DNA from: Bradyrhizobium sp. CB1717
GTDB taxonomy: Bacteria; Pseudomonadota; Alphaproteobacteria; Rhizobiales; Xanthobacteraceae
Assembly (NCBI RefSeq): GCF_029714325.1
Contig: NZ_CP121666.1
Span: 7,843,001-7,907,000, forward strand
Reading direction: 5' to 3'
Length of the DNA: 64,000 nt
The position numbers were made by a program, and so were the translations under genes. Below, piece by piece: positions 35,799 to 43,820 of the stretch; position 1 is the first letter of the stretch, and every line of letters starts with the position of its first letter. Below the pieces are notes generated by a model. That model saw only the letters and a list, made by a program, of their open reading frames with translations, was not told the DNA's origin and did not search any database.

Positions 35799-37598
35799 AT
35801 GTCAGTCAACAACCTATCGCTAACCGCCAGCTCGAGTTTGTCCGGTCTGGCCCCCGGACCCTCATCGGCGCGGGATCTTTCAAACTTCGAGGCGATGCTG
35901 GCTAGTTTCTCGTTGAAAGACAATGCCGATGACCGTTCCACTCCACAGGATCCGCCGGCTGCAGACTCGGTCAAGCAGCTGACGGAGGAACTCACGCAGG
36001 AGGTGCGGAACATCCTTCCGCCGGAGATCAAGGCCGCACTGGACGCATGTCAGCAGGCCCCAGAAACATCCTCCGCGGAGTCCTCCTCCGCTGAGAGCGC
36101 CCCGAAGATTGCAGAGGCACCCGTACAAAGCTCCAGGATCACGTGGAACAGCGGCACACTGACTGATGCCGAGCTGGAGATTGTGTCGGTGCTGAACCGA
36201 CACAAAGACAAATGCCCGCTGGATTGGAAATCTCTTGGAGATTTGGCCAACGATCCCTCCACACCGCCGGATCTAAAGGCGGCGATCGAGGCGTTGCAAC
36301 AGGACCCAGAGCTCTTCTATGCGATAGGCTCGCAAGGTGACGGCCGCTGCGGCGGGAAGATCAAAGCAGGTGATCTCTCCGGCTTCTCCGATCACCACCC
36401 TCAGGTTGCTGCTTTCCAGGAGCAGCGGGCAGAGAGCTATACGCAAAACTACATCCCTTCCGACGGCACCCGGAATGGCGAGCCATCGGTTATGACCCAG
36501 ACCGATGCATTGCGCGAGCTCTATCGCTATGCCGACAACCTGCCTAAGAACCTGAGCCTTGCGGATTTCAAGCGGATCGTCGACGGCGAAGCTAAAACCG
36601 GCAAATGCCCGCCACAGGTCCTCGCGGCCGCTCAATACTTCCTCGACCACCCGGATGAATGGAAGCAGTTGTACGGTGGCTCGATAGACAAGGTCCACAA
36701 AGAGGACTTCCTGCAGGTTGCTTCATCATCGATCAATCTCACGCAAGCCGAGCTCGATACGCTCAATACGATCAGCAAGAACAAAAACGCTTTCTTCGGA
36801 AAGGGTGACCTGACCCGGGAAAAGCTGGCGAGCATGGTCGATGATAAGAGCCTCGCGCCTGAGGTGCGAAAGGCGGCCTCCCAGCTGCTCTCCGATCCTG
36901 TGTTGTTCGGGTTGATGAACAACGCGATTACGGGCTACAAAACCCACCACAAGTTCTTCGACTTCGGTGGTGGCCATACGGTCGATTCCGGCAACATCAG
37001 CAACAGCGACTTCAACCAGTTCTTCAACAACATGTCGGGTGCGAACCGCACCGTTCACCAAGTGAAGACGCATGCCGTCCGAACGCCTGCCGAGCAGGAC
37101 GCTGTCGCGGACATGACGATGGGCATGGCAGACCAGCCCGACATCAAGTCTCCCAAAAAGAACGGTGGCGCCTTCATGCACGCACTTAATGACGTGCTCA
37201 AAGTTGGCTCTAAGGTATTCGACTGGGCCGCGACGGCAGTCGGTGTACTTGGCTTGATTCCAGGCTTGGGTGAATTGGCCGATCTGGCGTCGATGGTGCT
37301 CGAAGCCGAGGCGCAAGCCGCAAATCTTCTTCATACTGCCATCAGTGGTGGCAACATAAAGCAAGCGCTGGAAGAAGCCGGGCTGAGCCTTGCGGCACAG
37401 GCGGTGGGCTGCATCGCCGGACCTGAGGTCAAATTAGCAATGCGAGAAGGCTTGGTGAAGCAGGCAATTCAAGAAGCCGCGACGGCCGGCATCAACCTGC
37501 CTGTTTCGGTGGCCCAGTCCTACGCGGAGGATTATCTGAATAACCTAAAGGCTCGCATCGAATCCGAGCGCTTGCAAGCCGCAGGCGCTAACGCCTAG
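35799..37598 (+). CDS. nopX: NopX (NolX), T3SS translocon protein (HrpF family)
   Basis: 599 residues from the ATG at 35799; upstream in-frame codons lack support. No signal peptide; Ser/Asn-rich N-terminus (SVNNLSLTASSSLSGLAPG) typical of T3 substrates. The body contains two related blocks of the NolX/HrpF type (LTDAELEIVSVLNRHKDKCPLDWKSLGDLA and LTQAELDTLNTISKNKNAFFGKGDLTREKLASM), each followed by a DP(E/V)LF segment. Near the C-terminus a hydrophobic stretch (DWAATAVGVLGLIPGLGELADLASMVL) is the likely membrane-inserting segment. NopX is thought to form the pore in the plant membrane. Confidence 0.96.
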   Translation: MSVNNLSLTASSSLSGLAPGPSSARDLSNFEAMLASFSLKDNADDRSTPQDPPAADSVKQLTEELTQEVRNILPPEIKAALDACQQAPETSSAESSSAESAPKIAEAPVQSSRITWNSGTLTDAELEIVSVLNRHKDKCPLDWKSLGDLANDPSTPPDLKAAIEALQQDPELFYAIGSQGDGRCGGKIKAGDLSGFSDHHPQVAAFQEQRAESYTQNYIPSDGTRNGEPSVMTQTDALRELYRYADNLPKNLSLADFKRIVDGEAKTGKCPPQVLAAAQYFLDHPDEWKQLYGGSIDKVHKEDFLQVASSSINLTQAELDTLNTISKNKNAFFGKGDLTREKLASMVDDKSLAPEVRKAASQLLSDPVLFGLMNNAITGYKTHHKFFDFGGGHTVDSGNISNSDFNQFFNNMSGANRTVHQVKTHAVRTPAEQDAVADMTMGMADQPDIKSPKKNGGAFMHALNDVLKVGSKVFDWAATAVGVLGLIPGLGELADLASMVLEAEAQAANLLHTAISGGNIKQALEEAGLSLAAQAVGCIAGPEVKLAMREGLVKQAIQEAATAGINLPVSVAQSYAEDYLNNLKARIESERLQAAGANA

Positions 37599-38179
37599 GC
37601 GGAGCGACGCTATCTTCTCAGGATCACGCTGGAAACGGTAATGAGCTTGCGCGGCCTCCGCGCGGTTGGGCCTCTCTGCCGAGCAGTAGGTCGCGCAAGC
37701 TCTACCAGCATACTTGAGACCGCCCCCGAATCCGAGGAACTTATTTCGGCTCTTCACTGCGTACAAGCTATGCTGGCCGCACTCGAGACCGCGATGCATT
37801 AACACTACGCGACAGTCGGCCGCAGCCGCGGAGCCTGCCGATTGCGCAAGGATCGAGAGCACATTGGTCCAGAGCGGTAGAAGGCCGAAGGGCTCTTTCT
37901 CGACTGGTGGGCTTCTGCTCGGTCTCCCTGAAAGTAGGTCGCGATTGACGGATCTGCTATGGGCCCGCCAGGACCGAGGGACCGCTCTTGGCCGCTGAAT
38001 CGGCCGTCACTCTGGCTTTCCGCCTCGCTCCGACCAGGTCAAGCTCCATGCCGCTTCGCCTGACTGCAAGCAAATTGTCAACAGAGCTCGGAGGCATCGC
38101 AAGGGACGTGAGCCCGAGATTACAGCATGTCGGCCTCAAAACGTTTTTGTTAGTGGTGGCTTTGGTATTCCGCTATTGA
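37599..38179. other. Stretch between nopX and the paired tts boxes
   Basis: No clear gene. On the minus strand a 60-codon frame (37957-38139) begins 41 bases after a tts-like box and has an effector-type start (MPPSSVDNLLAVRRSG from its second Met); it may be the remnant of an effector. Confidence 0.4.
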
Positions 38180-38197
38180 AGCTTTCGAAACGATGAG
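38180..38197 (-). promoter_or_regulatory. Second, oppositely oriented tts-like box
   Basis: Minus strand reads CTCATCGTTTCGAAAGCT, 15 of 18 core positions as in GTCAGCTTNTCGAAAGCT counting the free position. It points away from nopC, into a region without an intact gene. Confidence 0.55.
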
Positions 38198-38343
38198 CAA
38201 CGTGCTCACCCGATCAAGCTTCACAAACGATTGTTGGTCTTAACCATCTGATCTCCAGCTTTCGCGGGCAACTTGTTCAAATACGGTCGGCTGGTGAAGA
38301 CGTATAATGACGATCGACCATCAGCTCATTGCATTTCTACGAC

Positions 38344-38363
38344 TCGTCAGCTTGTCGAAAGCT
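38344..38363 (+). promoter_or_regulatory. tts box of the nopC-nopA-rhcV operon
   Basis: TCGTCAGCTTGTCGAAAGCT is a perfect match to the tts consensus, 68 bases before the nopC ATG. Confidence 0.97.
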
Positions 38364-38430
38364 AATACTTGCATAGTGGAGAGCGGAAACTGCCTCCATT
38401 GGCACGATCGAATTGACATAGGAGAACCCG

Positions 38431-38727
38431 ATGCGCGTTACGAGCTCTAGCGCCGCTGGGCACGTTGATGCTGACCTCCATGCGGCTGGCGGCAAAAGCG
38501 GCGGCAAAAAAGGATCTCAGAAGCCTGGCGAGCGCGACGATCATGCCCGATCGCCTGATGCAAGCATTCCCGTAAACGGCGGCGCGTCCACTCCGGGTGG
38601 CAACTCGCACGAAGCCGCTATGCAGCAAGCGTTCAGCGCCGCTTTGGGAGCCGCTGCTCTCCAAGTTGCGAATAGTGCAATGAGCCATTTCGACGATGTC
38701 ATGGCCGAGACAGAGGAGGATTCCTGA
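38431..38727 (+). CDS. nopC: NopC, secreted T3SS effector/pilus-operon protein
   Basis: 98 residues, no signal peptide, very polar Gly/Lys/Ser-rich first half, then an Ala-rich helix (EAAMQQAFSAALGAAALQVANSAMSHFDDVM). Position as first gene of the nopC-nopA-y4yQ-rhcV operon, size and composition fit NopC, a rhizobium-specific secreted protein. Preceded by AGGAGAACCCG. The order of nopC and nopA here follows the NGR234/HH103 operon as I remember it; the two names could be exchanged only if that memory is wrong. Confidence 0.8.
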   Translation: MRVTSSSAAGHVDADLHAAGGKSGGKKGSQKPGERDDHARSPDASIPVNGGASTPGGNSHEAAMQQAFSAALGAAALQVANSAMSHFDDVMAETEEDS

Positions 38728-38798
38728 CGTCGCATGTTGCAACGTTAGGAAATAGGAGCCGCACGTCGCGGCGAAATTCGAGCACACAGGAGAATAGT

Positions 38799-39032
38799 AT
38801 GTCTAAAAATGTTGGTGCGTCTCATACCTCGACTGCAGGTGGAGCAGCCGGCACCGCTACTGCTGCAGCCGCTTCCACCGCTGCTGAAGCTGCTGGAGAG
38901 GCGGCATTCCAACGGCAAATCGCCGCCCTGACTTTGACCAGCACAAAGGCTGCTGAGAGGGATGTGGAACTTCGCGTCGTCTCGACCGAGCTCTCGACCG
39001 TCAAGAAAGCGGCCGATGAGCGGGTGCAGTAA
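38799..39032 (+). CDS. nopA: NopA, T3SS pilus subunit
   Basis: 77 residues: short Ser/Gly start, then a long Ala/Thr-rich helix (AAGTATAAAASTAAEAAGEAA) and an amphipathic C-terminal helix (FQRQIAALTLTSTKAAERDVELRVVSTELSTVKKAA). Small, helical, without signal peptide, as for NopA and HrpA-type pilins. ACAGGAGAATAGT precedes the ATG. The C-terminal helix is the assembly segment in such needles and pili. Followed by two hairpins. Confidence 0.85.
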   Translation: MSKNVGASHTSTAGGAAGTATAAAASTAAEAAGEAAFQRQIAALTLTSTKAAERDVELRVVSTELSTVKKAADERVQ

Positions 39033-39042
39033 GGGATGAGAT

Positions 39043-39119
39043 GGGGCGACGTCGCCGCCCCACTTTCACCGGCTGCTTAGTCTGTGAAGTCGCACGGGCC
39101 GTACGGTTTTGCCGTACGG
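39043..39119 (+). terminator. Two hairpins between nopA and sctD (processing or attenuation site)
   Basis: A 12-base perfect palindrome GGCGACGTCGCC inside a larger GC-rich stem begins 12 bases after the nopA stop. A second stem, CCGTACGG-TTTTG-CCGTACGG, follows at 39099-39119. No T-tract beyond TTCC. Likely allows high nopC-nopA mRNA while reducing read-through into the downstream machinery genes. Confidence 0.5.
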
Positions 39120-39146
39120 TTCCTTTCGCTGTTCAGGAAACCGACC

Positions 39147-40037
39147 GTGAATGAACCAAATTGCCCGCATTTCGAAGTGTTGTCGGGGTGTTACTCCGGG
39201 CTGACAAGTAAAGTGGGGGTCGGATCGTGTCTGATTGGCAGCAGCCTCGATGCTGATTTGATCTTCGTCGAACAAGGCCTCGAACCGCACCATCTTCGTG
39301 TCACCCCCCATTCCAATTCAATCGAGATCGAGGCCCTTGCGAGGGACGTTAGGATCGAGGGGCACGAGACTGTTTTACCAAACGAATCCATTGTTGTCCC
39401 TCTTCCTGTCGTTTTGCATGCCGGGGCGATGTCCATTCGCTGGACGATCGAGGACTACAAACAAGCTGGCTCCATCGACCGCCGGCATATATCGCTCGTC
39501 TTTCTTGCTTTGGTCCTGATCAGCTCTGCCGCGGTTGGCGCAGTCTCACCCAGTTTTGTCCAGACCGACACCACCGTGGCGTCAAGTCCGTCGTCCCCTG
39601 CTCCGGACATTGCGCCCAAGCTGGCGCTCAGCGCTCCTGATGCTCTGGCCACCGATGCAGCTGCCGAACGATTGCAAGAGGAAGTTGACAGAGCGGGCCT
39701 TGTCGGCATCAAGGTCGGCTCTGGGGCGGGCGTTGTCACCGCCGATGGCACCGTTACGCCCGCCTCGCTCGCCACATGGCGAGACGTCCAGCAGCGGTTT
39801 GATCACAATAGCAATGGCGCTTATACGCTCGTCAATGCTGTGGCTATCAAGGATGAGAAGACGCCTCCCGCAATTGGGGTCCAAGCTGTTTGGCGCGGGA
39901 GCGACCCTTATATTGTCATTGCTGGTCAAAAGTATTTCGTCGGCGCGCTCTTAAGCAATGGATGGACCGTCTACGGGATCGAGGAAGGGCGTGTTCTGCT
40001 GAGCCGGGATGGCCGGCTTGCCACTCTACCCTATTAA
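39147..40037 (+). CDS. Y4yQ-type SctD, T3SS inner-membrane ring protein (YscD/HrpQ family)
   Basis: 296 residues starting at a GTG at 39147 preceded by AGGAAA (a GTG at 39084 is open but lies before the second hairpin). N-terminal FHA-like domain (FEVLSGCYSGLTSKVGVGSCLIGSSLDADLIF; GLEPHHLRV), one membrane helix (HISLVFLALVLISSAAVGA, about 135-155), and a periplasmic part with BON-like repeats (LQEEVDRAGLVGIKV; ATWRDVQQRFD) and a C-terminal GIEEGRVLLSRDG. This is the SctD layout, and the gene sits where y4yQ is in NGR234. Confidence 0.85.
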   Translation: MNEPNCPHFEVLSGCYSGLTSKVGVGSCLIGSSLDADLIFVEQGLEPHHLRVTPHSNSIEIEALARDVRIEGHETVLPNESIVVPLPVVLHAGAMSIRWTIEDYKQAGSIDRRHISLVFLALVLISSAAVGAVSPSFVQTDTTVASSPSSPAPDIAPKLALSAPDALATDAAAERLQEEVDRAGLVGIKVGSGAGVVTADGTVTPASLATWRDVQQRFDHNSNGAYTLVNAVAIKDEKTPPAIGVQAVWRGSDPYIVIAGQKYFVGALLSNGWTVYGIEEGRVLLSRDGRLATLPY

Positions 40038-40070
40038 CGTTTTAGGCCGCAGGTAAGGAAGCAAAGTGCC

Positions 40071-40610
40071 ATGACTAGGCTGCCCCCCAATCCCGTCGAG
40101 CCCGGCACCTCTTTTCAGGGGCCAAACGTTGATCATCATGCATCTGCCAACACGCCGGTCAATTCTCGAGCCAAGTCCATCGGGATTGACCGGACGCGTG
40201 GCAATGATCCTAAGAGCCACACCTCACTTTCTCGTCACAGTGACGTGCTGGATCGGTTGGTGGACGTCACGATCGAGAGCGCGCTCGAGCTCAGTTCGAT
40301 CGATGCAGTTTCGCGCATCAATCTAGACGAGGCGCGCGCCCCGCCAGGTCAGATCGAGCCAAGCTCGGAACTCTCTTGGCTTAATGAGCCCAATCTTGCG
40401 CACAGCCTGCTCTCCTTCGTGACGCCGCGCTTACGTCATTCGCATGTTCTGCGTCCAGAGCAACACAGCCTTCTCCTGGAGCGTTTGGCTGATACGCTAT
40501 CAGCGGCGCCAGAGGATTTGGTGCCACGTGAAGGGGCCGCCCTTCTGCAACTCGAGCTGCAACGTTTAATCCTGCTCCGGCAGAGTCACAATGGCTTGAT
40601 CAAAGGCTAG
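40071..40610 (+). CDS. SctX-like (YscX family) T3SS export factor
   Basis: 179 residues. The N-terminal half is polar and unstructured. The C-terminal half (about 108-178) follows the YscX pattern: LLSFVTPRLRHSHVLRPEQH, then LLERLADTLSAAPEDLVPREGAALLQLELQRLILLRQ, ending in a short basic tail. In Yersinia, YscX binds YscY and the export gate protein YscV; the three genes are adjacent there in the order X-Y-V, as they are here. The family call is from pattern and context, not from a search. It lies two bases from the next gene. Confidence 0.65.
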   Translation: MTRLPPNPVEPGTSFQGPNVDHHASANTPVNSRAKSIGIDRTRGNDPKSHTSLSRHSDVLDRLVDVTIESALELSSIDAVSRINLDEARAPPGQIEPSSELSWLNEPNLAHSLLSFVTPRLRHSHVLRPEQHSLLLERLADTLSAAPEDLVPREGAALLQLELQRLILLRQSHNGLIKG

Positions 40611-40612
40611 CA

Positions 40613-41041
40613 ATGGTCGTGCCAGACAAAGTGCAACACTTCACATCTACGCAGCCGCCGATCGTTTCCGAAGCCGGCGCTATCGAGCTGATCTCCGGGC
40701 CGGAGCGAGATTTGCTCTGCGTGCTTTCTTATGTCTACCTTGCGTGCGGACAGAGCGCCAAGAGCCTGGCTCTGTTGCGGCTGGTCGCTCACGAACAGTC
40801 TCAAGACATCGGCCTGCTCCGCATACTGGCCTACGCTCTCATCTCGGAGCGTCGCGGTGACGAAGCACTGTCGGTATTGGACAGGCTTGACAAACTGGAT
40901 GACGAGCCGTCTTCGTGTCCGCCCTTGATGCTGATGCGCAGCCACGCCCTGCGCCACGCTGGCCGCATGACCGAAGCGCAAGCCGTCTTCAAACGCTATG
41001 TTTTGTTGCGGGGCAGCACAGCTGCAATCAAACAACAATAA
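40613..41041 (+). CDS. SctY-like (YscY family) TPR chaperone
   Basis: 142 residues with three TPR-like helical repeats (LLCVLSYVYLACGQSAKSLALLRLV; IGLLRILAYALISERRGDEALSVLDRL; PLMLMRSHALRHAGRMTEAQAVFKRY). Length, TPR fold and position between the SctX-like gene and rhcV match YscY, the chaperone for YscX. It ends eight bases before the rhcV ATG. Confidence 0.75.
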   Translation: MVVPDKVQHFTSTQPPIVSEAGAIELISGPERDLLCVLSYVYLACGQSAKSLALLRLVAHEQSQDIGLLRILAYALISERRGDEALSVLDRLDKLDDEPSSCPPLMLMRSHALRHAGRMTEAQAVFKRYVLLRGSTAAIKQQ

Positions 41042-41049
41042 GGCTTCTC

Positions 41050-43167
41050 ATGGCCAACCTTCTACGAAATCTCATCACGCGCGCGCCGGCTCACCCGGAT
41101 TTGATGGTCGCGCTGATGCTTCTTCTTGCGATCGGAATGATGATCATGCCGATCCCGATCGTCATGATCGATATGCTGATCGGTTTCAATCTGGGGTTTG
41201 CCATATTGCTGTTGATGGTAGCCCTGTATCTCAACACGCCGCTCGACTTTTCGTCCCTGCCGGGCGTCATCCTGATCTCCACCGTCTTTCGTCTCGCTCT
41301 TACCGTTGCAACGACGCGACTGATCCTCGCCGAGGGCGATGCCGGCAGCATCATTCATACGTTCGGCGAATTTGTCATATCCGGCAACATCGCCGTGGGC
41401 ATTGTCATATTCCTGATTGTGACCATGGTGCAGTTCATGGTTCTCGCCAAGGGCGCCGAACGGGTGGCGGAGGTATCTGCGCGCTTCACGCTCGATGCGC
41501 TGCCGGGCAAGCAGATGGCGATCGACGCGGAGCTGCGCAACGGCCATATCGATCAGCACGAAGCCCGCAGCCGGCGCGGCGCGCTGGAGCGAGAAAGCCA
41601 ACTGCACGGCGCGATGGACGGTGCTATGAAATTCGTGAAGGGCGATGCCATAGCCGGACTAATAGTCATCTGCATCAACATGCTGGGTGGCATCACGATC
41701 GGATCGCTCTCCAAGGGCATGTCCCTCGAGGAGGCGATGCATCATTATACCACCCTGACGATCGGTGATGCGCTCATTTCGCAGATTCCGGCCCTGCTGC
41801 TGTCAATTACAGCCGCAACCATCGTCACTCGTGTCAACGGTCCTTCCAGACTCAATCTCGGCGCCGATATCGTCAACCAACTTACGGCCAGCACACAAGC
41901 GCTACGCTTGGCCTCCTGTGTCTTGCTTGTGATGGGGTTCGTTCCTGGCTTCCCTTTGCCTCCCTTTGTCATACTGGCCGCGCTGTTCTCCGCTGCCAGC
42001 TTTCTCAAGGTTGGCGTGCAAGAGGGCAAGACTGCTCTCAAGGCCGGCGCCGGTCCCACCGGTTCGGCTCCCGCTTCCCCACAAGGTCAGAAGCAAACCG
42101 TGCCCGCGGAGGCACTTCCGATTACGCTGTTGCTAGCGCCGAGCCTGATGCAGGCAATCGACGTAGGGGAACTCGAGCAGTGCGTCGCACGGGTTTCGGC
42201 ACTAGTTTCAGCTGATCTTGGCATCACAATTCCACGCATTCCCGCCCAAAGCGCACAGCACCTCGCCCAATCGCAATTCCGGGTGGATGTCGAAGGAGTG
42301 CCGGTGGAAGAGGGCGCCATTGACCCGACACAACTCTTACTTAACGACGACGTGGCGAATATTGAACTAAGCGGGATCCCCTTTTGGCAGGACCCAGACA
42401 CGAATCGGATCTGGATCGAACAAGGCCATGCGCCCGCTCTCAAAGCTGCCGGAATAGGGCACCACCGTCCGAGCGAAATCATCGCCTTGCGCGTCCAGTC
42501 GACGTTGACACGCTATGCACAGCGCCTGGTGGGCATTCAGGAAACGCGTCAGCTGCTTAGCCGGATGGAGCAGGAATATGCCGATCTGGTGAAGGAGGTG
42601 CTGCGCACGACGCCGATCCCTCGCATCGCGGATGTGCTACGTCGCTTGCTGGACGAGGGCATCCCGATCCGGAACACCCGTTTGGTTCTGGAGGCGCTTG
42701 CAGAGTGGAGCGAACGGGAGCAAAGTGCCGTACTGCTCACCGAATATGTGCGCTCCGTTCTGAAGCGGCAGATCTGTCACCGCTATGCCAACGCCCATCG
42801 TGTTGTGGCGGCCTTTATCGTCGAGCGTGAGACCGAGGATATCGTGCGAGGTGCGGTGCGCGAGACCGCTGTCGGTCCCTACCTCGTTTTGGAGGATCGG
42901 CAAAGCGAGATGCTACTTGCACAATTTCGCCAGATCCATTCGAGCATCGCACGTAGTCAGAACCAGCCAGTTATCCTGGGCTCGATGGATATCCGGCGCT
43001 TCGTCCGCGGCTTTCTCACCCGCAATGGAATAGACCTACCTGTTCTCTCCTATCAGGATCTCGCCTCGGATTTCACCGTCCAGCCGATTGGCTCCGTCAA
43101 ACTTGCGCCTAGCAAGGACAAGACTCCTACAGGCGGGCATCGTGACCTCCTCCCTGCGGCCGGCTGA
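41050..43167 (+). CDS. rhcV: RhcV, T3SS export-gate protein (SctV/FlhA, FHIPEP family)
   Basis: 705 residues from the ATG at 41050; the longer frame upstream overlaps the sctY-like gene. About eight N-terminal membrane helices (for example MVALMLLLAIGMMIMPIPIVMIDMLIG, LTVATTRLIL), the FHIPEP-type loop GAERVAEVSARFTLDALPGKQMAIDAELRNG, and GDAIAGLIVICINMLGG. The large cytoplasmic domain (about 360-700) includes HRPSEIIALRVQSTLTRYAQRLVGIQETRQLL. Nonameric export gate. Confidence 0.97.
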   Translation: MANLLRNLITRAPAHPDLMVALMLLLAIGMMIMPIPIVMIDMLIGFNLGFAILLLMVALYLNTPLDFSSLPGVILISTVFRLALTVATTRLILAEGDAGSIIHTFGEFVISGNIAVGIVIFLIVTMVQFMVLAKGAERVAEVSARFTLDALPGKQMAIDAELRNGHIDQHEARSRRGALERESQLHGAMDGAMKFVKGDAIAGLIVICINMLGGITIGSLSKGMSLEEAMHHYTTLTIGDALISQIPALLLSITAATIVTRVNGPSRLNLGADIVNQLTASTQALRLASCVLLVMGFVPGFPLPPFVILAALFSAASFLKVGVQEGKTALKAGAGPTGSAPASPQGQKQTVPAEALPITLLLAPSLMQAIDVGELEQCVARVSALVSADLGITIPRIPAQSAQHLAQSQFRVDVEGVPVEEGAIDPTQLLLNDDVANIELSGIPFWQDPDTNRIWIEQGHAPALKAAGIGHHRPSEIIALRVQSTLTRYAQRLVGIQETRQLLSRMEQEYADLVKEVLRTTPIPRIADVLRRLLDEGIPIRNTRLVLEALAEWSEREQSAVLLTEYVRSVLKRQICHRYANAHRVVAAFIVERETEDIVRGAVRETAVGPYLVLEDRQSEMLLAQFRQIHSSIARSQNQPVILGSMDIRRFVRGFLTRNGIDLPVLSYQDLASDFTVQPIGSVKLAPSKDKTPTGGHRDLLPAAG

Positions 43168-43199
43168 CGAGCACAGGTTTGGGGGTCGTGAGGTCGCTT

Positions 43200-43820
43200 A
43201 TGAATTCATGTAAGGTTAATGTTCTGCGGCGCCGGCGGAACTTTCGTCGCCATTCGTGCTCGGCCTTTCCCCCCATGCTTGCCATCGTGCTGCTCGCAGG
43301 TTGCGCTAACTCGCACAAGTCGGGTCTTTCACAGCAACCGACGTCCACGGCAGAACTGGTCGGGGCCAAGGAGGTCGATCCTGGTATGCGCGAGCGCATC
43401 GCCCACGCCCTCGGTCGGGATAGTGACGAGAAGGCTTTGCGCGATGCGCTGAAGCAACGACCGGACAATGTTGATGCCGCGATTCCTCTTGCGCGGGCTT
43501 TGCTGGCACGCAAATGCCCGAATGATGCGCTTGAGGTGCTCGACGGGATCTTATTGGCAGCCCCTGGCGACCTGCGCGCATTGAATGCCAAAGCAGTTGC
43601 TCTCGATCACGAGGGCCGACATCGGGAGGCCCAAGAACTCTACCGCCAGGCTCTCGCAGCGGAACCCGCAAACCCGATGCTGCGGAATAACTTCACACTG
43701 TCCCTCGCCCTTGAAGGTAAGACAGAGACCGGCGTCGCCAACCCACCACCGCAGGCAGACGGCCGGTACTTCTCGGCGCTATCTCGAACGAGCCAATGTG
43801 GGAGCGGATCGGAATGGTAA
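43200..43820 (+). CDS. Y4yS-type TPR lipoprotein (TadD-like)
   Basis: 206 residues starting at 43200. A long basic N-terminus is followed by a lipoprotein signal (MLAIVLLAGC) and TPR repeats (VDAAIPLARALLARKCPNDALEVLDGILLAAPGDLRALNAKAVALDHEGRHREAQELYRQAL, split here between two repeat units). The pattern matches TadD, the TPR lipoprotein of Tad pili; in NGR234 the gene after rhcV is y4yS. The last 25 residues (after LALEGKTE) are not TPR-like, and a frameshift near 43720 may have replaced the true C-terminus. Confidence 0.8.
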   Translation: MNSCKVNVLRRRRNFRRHSCSAFPPMLAIVLLAGCANSHKSGLSQQPTSTAELVGAKEVDPGMRERIAHALGRDSDEKALRDALKQRPDNVDAAIPLARALLARKCPNDALEVLDGILLAAPGDLRALNAKAVALDHEGRHREAQELYRQALAAEPANPMLRNNFTLSLALEGKTETGVANPPPQADGRYFSALSRTSQCGSGSEW

